Virus record (IMG/VR): IMGVR_UViG_3300025000_000104
Coordinates: 1 to 61,834 of that record
DNA from: a virus
DNA: 61,834 nucleotides
Strand: one strand, 5' to 3'
Below the pieces are notes generated by a model, which saw only the letters and a program-made list of their open reading frames with translations, was not told the origin of the DNA and ran no database searches. Numbering within the stretch: position 1 is the stretch's first letter; each line of letters starts with the position of its first letter. Position numbers and translations under genes: made by a program. Positions 58,259-61,834 of the stretch are shown here, one piece after another.

Positions 58259-59163
58259 TAATTTTAGATTATAAACCCTTTGCTACTAATTCTGAATATA
58301 ATATAGTTTTAAATGAGGTCACTAGGTTTAATTCTATCATAGCTAAAAAAGCAATATTTGATGAAATTCATATAATTGAAAATATAACTACACCCATCAC
58401 AACTGATAAATTACAATGGCAATATGATACTGTCTTTTTATGGATGTGTAATTCTATGGAGGCTGGAAATCTCTCATTATCGGGGGAAATTCCCATTAAC
58501 AATTTAAAAATTAGACGAAGAAAAAAAGATGATTTGGTTTTTGAAGATATTAAGATTTTTGATTTTGACATAAATGAGCAAACATATGAATTTAAAGATC
58601 GCTATGTCGAAAGCTTAGAGGATTATGTATATGCCATTCAACCTATGGGTGGTTCTACAGAAAATCCAATCTTAGGTGAGAATACTATAGCAGAAGTATA
58701 TTGTGAATTTGAATCAACATGGATTATTGGTAAAGATAAACAATATAAATTGATGTATGATTTATCTGTTGGTGATTATGAAACAGTAATTCCTAGTGGA
58801 TTAATTGAGACTGTTGGTAGGCAATATCCATTCATAACAAAGAATGGTAATATTAAATACAAAAAGGGTAGTTTAAAGTGTAAACTTATATCTGACGCAA
58901 CGATACTTGCAGGAAGTACAAATGCAAAAGAAGAGAAAAAATATAGAAGAGCAATTGAGAAATTTCTTACTGATAACAAACCAAAGCTATACAAAGATGG
59001 TTCAGGACAAATGATGTTAATTTCTTTAGTAGATGCTCCAACTTTAACCCCGAACAACGATTTAAATCAATTAATTTATGATATTAGCATTAATTTTGTT
59101 GAAATTGCAAATGTAGATACACAATCATTGATAAACAATGGATTGTTGGTGTTGAATCAATGA
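58255..59163 (+). CDS. Baseplate/tail protein, 302 residues
   Basis: Not recognised precisely. It begins MIILDYKPFATNSEYNIVLNEVTRF and contains acidic and aromatic strands (VFEDIKIFDFDINEQTYEFKD, VYCEFESTWIIGKDKQYKLMYDLS). A helical stretch with many charges (KEEKKYRRAIEKFLTDNKPKL) lies near residue 235. Located between two coupled tail genes it may be a baseplate component. Overlap at both ends (4 bases) indicates a tight operon. Confidence 0.6.
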   Translation: MIILDYKPFATNSEYNIVLNEVTRFNSIIAKKAIFDEIHIIENITTPITTDKLQWQYDTVFLWMCNSMEAGNLSLSGEIPINNLKIRRRKKDDLVFEDIKIFDFDINEQTYEFKDRYVESLEDYVYAIQPMGGSTENPILGENTIAEVYCEFESTWIIGKDKQYKLMYDLSVGDYETVIPSGLIETVGRQYPFITKNGNIKYKKGSLKCKLISDATILAGSTNAKEEKKYRRAIEKFLTDNKPKLYKDGSGQMMLISLVDAPTLTPNNDLNQLIYDISINFVEIANVDTQSLINNGLLVLNQ

Positions 59164-60344
59164 TTACAAATGAAATGTATCAAGTTCATTTTCAATCAAT
59201 TAGAGAAATTTATATTAGATTATCATTATTGCAAAACTATTTTGTAATTGAAGATGGTAAGAAAGTAAGAAAGTTTAGGAAAGTTGGAGAAATCCAAGGT
59301 AATGCTATAGGTGGGGATATTAATATTGATGCAAATTCTGCTATAAGAAGAAGATGTTCAATTAATTTAGCAATTACTGATAGCAGTTTTTTAATTTCTG
59401 AGGATAGTAAAATATGGTTAGATAAATTGTTTAGAGTTGAAATAGGAATTAAAAACTTAATTACAGATGAAATTGTATGGTTCAATAAAGGAATTTATGC
59501 AATTAATTCTCCATCTGTAAAATATAGTGCAACAGAAAAAACATTGAGTTTAGAAGGATTGGACTTGATGTGTACATTTGACGGAACTTTAGGTGGTTCT
59601 TTAGAAGCTGTAACAATAAAAATCCCTGCCAATACTCCTGTTTTTGATGCTGTAAAAACTATTGCAACATCATTTGGGTATATTAGTAAAAATAATCTAT
59701 ATATCGAACAAAATACGGCAACTATTCCTTATGAATTAGAAGTGCAAGCTGGAGATTCTGTTTATTCTTTATTGGAAAAAATTAGGGATCTATATATGGA
59801 CTTTGAGATGTTTTTTGACGAGGGTGGGCGGTTCATTTATCAAAAAATAAAAAGCAGATATGTCTCTACTAATCCTAGTATAAATGATATTGTTTCTTAT
59901 AGTTTCCTAGAAGAAAATGATTTAGCAGTGGATTATTCTATTGATTATAATTTTAGTAATGTTCGCAACAAAATTATTATTTATGGGAAAATGTTGGATA
60001 ATGGCATACAGGTAAAATATATATTAGAAAATACTGATGAAAACAGTCCATTTAATATTAATAAACCAATGGGTATAATTCCTTTTGTTTTTAAGGATGA
60101 TAACATATTCACAGAAGATCAAGCAGAACAACGAGCGAATTATGAATACTATTTGCACAATAATATGTGTGAGAAAGTAAATATTGATTTGGCACCATTA
60201 TATTTTCTAGAATGCAATTTGATGGTTGAGTTCAATAAATCAGAAATAAATTTATTTGGAAAATATTTAATTGATTCAATATCCATACCACTTTCGCATG
60301 ATGGAAATAGCAGTCTTAGCACACACAAGGTTTATGAACAATAA
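59160..60344 (+). CDS. Tail/baseplate hub-type protein, 394 residues
   Basis: Contains GEIQGNAIGGDINIDANSAIRRRCSINLAITDS, the typical N-terminal strand-loop of phage baseplate proteins with a triple-arginine step, then LIGIKNLITDEIVWFNKGIYAI and a helical section with VFDAVKTIATSFGYIS. A C-terminal domain with VKYILENTDENSPFNINKPMG follows. It resembles DUF5048-type baseplate proteins. It overlaps the previous gene by 4 bases. A fibre gene follows. Confidence 0.65.
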   Translation: MITNEMYQVHFQSIREIYIRLSLLQNYFVIEDGKKVRKFRKVGEIQGNAIGGDINIDANSAIRRRCSINLAITDSSFLISEDSKIWLDKLFRVEIGIKNLITDEIVWFNKGIYAINSPSVKYSATEKTLSLEGLDLMCTFDGTLGGSLEAVTIKIPANTPVFDAVKTIATSFGYISKNNLYIEQNTATIPYELEVQAGDSVYSLLEKIRDLYMDFEMFFDEGGRFIYQKIKSRYVSTNPSINDIVSYSFLEENDLAVDYSIDYNFSNVRNKIIIYGKMLDNGIQVKYILENTDENSPFNINKPMGIIPFVFKDDNIFTEDQAEQRANYEYYLHNNMCEKVNIDLAPLYFLECNLMVEFNKSEINLFGKYLIDSISIPLSHDGNSSLSTHKVYEQ

Positions 60345-60365
60345 ATAGAAAAAGGAGGAATTTAA

Positions 60366-61834
60366 TTGCCGACAAATGAGGAATCTAGCTTCGTATCACC
60401 ATTATATCTTGTAGATACGTTTGAAGAGCTTCAAGATTTGAGATATTCAGATTTGGCAACAATTGATGAATATCGTGAATTAAAGATGAAGAAAAATGAC
60501 GGAATAGCAGTTGATGAAATAAGATTAGCAGAATTAGAATTGATATTTCAAAATAAGATTGTTACAAGTTCAAGATGGAATAAATTTCAAAATGCATTAT
60601 TAGGAATGCAAAATTTTATAAAAACCGAAGTGCAGGACTATGTAGTAGACAAACAAACTGAGATGGAAATATTTGTAACAACAAAAGAAGCTGAATTTCA
60701 AACCGAAATTAATAAATTTACAGACAAAGGTACTTTTAATCCTGATATTCTATATTACAAAAATAATTTTGTTTCGTACAATGACGGGACAGGAATTAAA
60801 ACTTATCTAGCAATTCAAAATCCACCTTTAGGAACATTACCAACAAATACTACATATTTCAGACTCCTTACCATAACTGGGCAAAAAGGCGAAGATGGTG
60901 TTGGAATTGGACTTACATTTAAAGGTGCATGGAACAATAGCACAGTATATGCAAAAGACTGGGGTGTGCAATTTGGTGGATTATTATTTGCATCATTAAT
61001 TGATAATAATGTTGGTAATCAACCTGATATTAATGGAGATACTGCTGCTTGGGGAGTTGCCCTAGATGTTACTATTACGACTACAAAATTAAGAGGACAA
61101 AGAACAATTGCTTCAGAATCTAATACAGTTAATTTTATAACTGGGGAAATTATTGCATTTAATCCTTCTATTGATGATTTAGAGGTAATTGTTAATACTA
61201 CAAGTGTTGAAAGAGGAATAGATTATACAATCAATATTGATAATCAAAGTATAACGAAAGCAAGTGGTACTTGGGTAGCAGGTACTACTTTTTATTTTAG
61301 AGTTATACGAAATATGATTAATAATTTGGTATTTGGTGATGGTCAGTCAATTTCTGAGGGAACAGTGACAAAAAATAAATTATCTACAGATGTTCAAACA
61401 ACATTGGATGTTGTAGCTGAAAATACCATTAAAATCTCTGTTTTAAATGGTATAGGAGAAATAGTTGAAAAAGCAAATAAGAGTGCATTGGATACTACTA
61501 ATACTAATGTGACCAATTTAAGTAATACAGTTGTGTCGCATTTGGCAGATTATGCGCATCACTACAAAAAAGATGCAGGTAGTTCAGATGCTTATGTCGT
61601 TGCCCTTAATCCTACTATTACTTCTTACACAGAGGGTATGACGCTAGATATATTCTGTAAAACCGCTAACACAGGAGCAGCTACATTAGATGCTGGTGGT
61701 GGTGCAAAAGATTTAAGGAAATATTACAATGACGCTCTAGAAACTGGGGACATTGAGGCGGGGGCAATTATAACCGTCAAATGGGATTCAGCAAATGATT
61801 GGTGGCAAGTGACGAGTGGCATCAAAGTAACCGT
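60366..61834 (+). CDS. Second fibre protein, truncated by window end
   Basis: Starts at TTG 60366 behind AAAGGAGG. The frame has no stop for the remaining 489 codons, so the gene continues outside. The N-terminal 100 residues are helical (SFVSPLYLVDTFEELQDL, TTKEAEFQTEINKF). A carbohydrate-binding-like module follows (GVGIGLTFKGAWNNSTVYAKDWGV..., GDTAAWGVAL), a connector (TVVSHLADYAHHYKKDAG) and a beta-rich end (VVALNPTITSYTEGMTLDIFCKTANTGAATLDAGG). The connector HLADY also occurs in the fibre at 54699. This last part is G+C-richer than the rest. Receptor-binding or adhesion role is likely. Confidence 0.75.
   Translation, partial: MPTNEESSFVSPLYLVDTFEELQDLRYSDLATIDEYRELKMKKNDGIAVDEIRLAELELIFQNKIVTSSRWNKFQNALLGMQNFIKTEVQDYVVDKQTEMEIFVTTKEAEFQTEINKFTDKGTFNPDILYYKNNFVSYNDGTGIKTYLAIQNPPLGTLPTNTTYFRLLTITGQKGEDGVGIGLTFKGAWNNSTVYAKDWGVQFGGLLFASLIDNNVGNQPDINGDTAAWGVALDVTITTTKLRGQRTIASESNTVNFITGEIIAFNPSIDDLEVIVNTTSVERGIDYTINIDNQSITKASGTWVAGTTFYFRVIRNMINNLVFGDGQSISEGTVTKNKLSTDVQTTLDVVAENTIKISVLNGIGEIVEKANKSALDTTNTNVTNLSNTVVSHLADYAHHYKKDAGSSDAYVVALNPTITSYTEGMTLDIFCKTANTGAATLDAGGGAKDLRKYYNDALETGDIEAGAIITVKWDSANDWWQVTSGIKVT

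Noticed and set aside
1-61834. CRISPR arrays, rRNA and tRNA genes anywhere in the window.
   Set aside because: No regularly spaced repeats, rRNA-like stretches, or acceptor/T-arm pairs ending in CCA-type patterns were found.

Overview
The window is a late and accessory segment of a large, AT-rich, tailed temperate bacteriophage or prophage of a low-G+C Gram-positive host (Bacillota). This rests on the strong AGGAGG-type ribosome sites, frequent TTG/GTG starts, sigma-A-like promoters, and a head-tail gene set encoding terminase, portal, HK97-type capsid protein, a long tape measure and fibres. The opening order (PhoH-like, HU-like, YonK-like, metallophosphoesterase, then terminase and portal) recalls the yon block of Bacillus phage SPbeta. 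That kinship is an inference from gene order and motifs. No host could be named from the sequence.

Layout. 0-6.1 kb: end of a PhoH-like ATPase gene, an HU-like protein, a YonK-like protein, a structured gene-free stretch (1326-1964), a small zinc protein, a metallophosphoesterase, a ClpP-like protease and two small unknown genes. 6.3-23.8 kb: head and neck operon with terminase small and large subunits, portal, prohead protease fused to scaffold (with a probable internal scaffold start), a capsid-associated protein, major capsid protein, connector and decoration-like genes, tail chaperone-like and tail-tube genes. 23.9-43.8 kb: an accessory island that splits the tail operon. It holds a large fibre, an ORF6N-type regulator, a RuvC-like resolvase, a tyrosine recombinase, a secreted Ig-like protein with its own promoter, a tnpB insertion element with a probable omega RNA and a tnpA remnant, two BRO-type antirepressors, an XRE repressor-like gene, VapD and an opposite-strand membrane protein. 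43.8-61.8 kb: the tail operon resumes with two pre-tape-measure genes, a 2670-residue tape measure, a beta-rich fibre, baseplate-type genes and a second fibre cut by the window edge.

Eight free-standing homing-type endonuclease genes of three catalytic classes (GIY-YIG, VSR/EDxHD-like, PD-(D/E)XK-like) sit between the conserved genes. Four of them share one N-terminal module joined to different nucleases, and several are preceded by strong RNA hairpins or three-way junctions. The one behind the tape measure gene is followed by a second, divergent copy of that gene's last codons, a footprint of insertion. Most junctions carry an AATAATAAATAA-like string between the stop codon and the next ribosome site, and rho-independent terminators punctuate the operons.

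No tRNA, rRNA or CRISPR array was seen. The genes together describe virion assembly (terminase, portal, protease/scaffold, capsid, tail), a regulatory and integration-type island, and a heavy load of selfish DNA.
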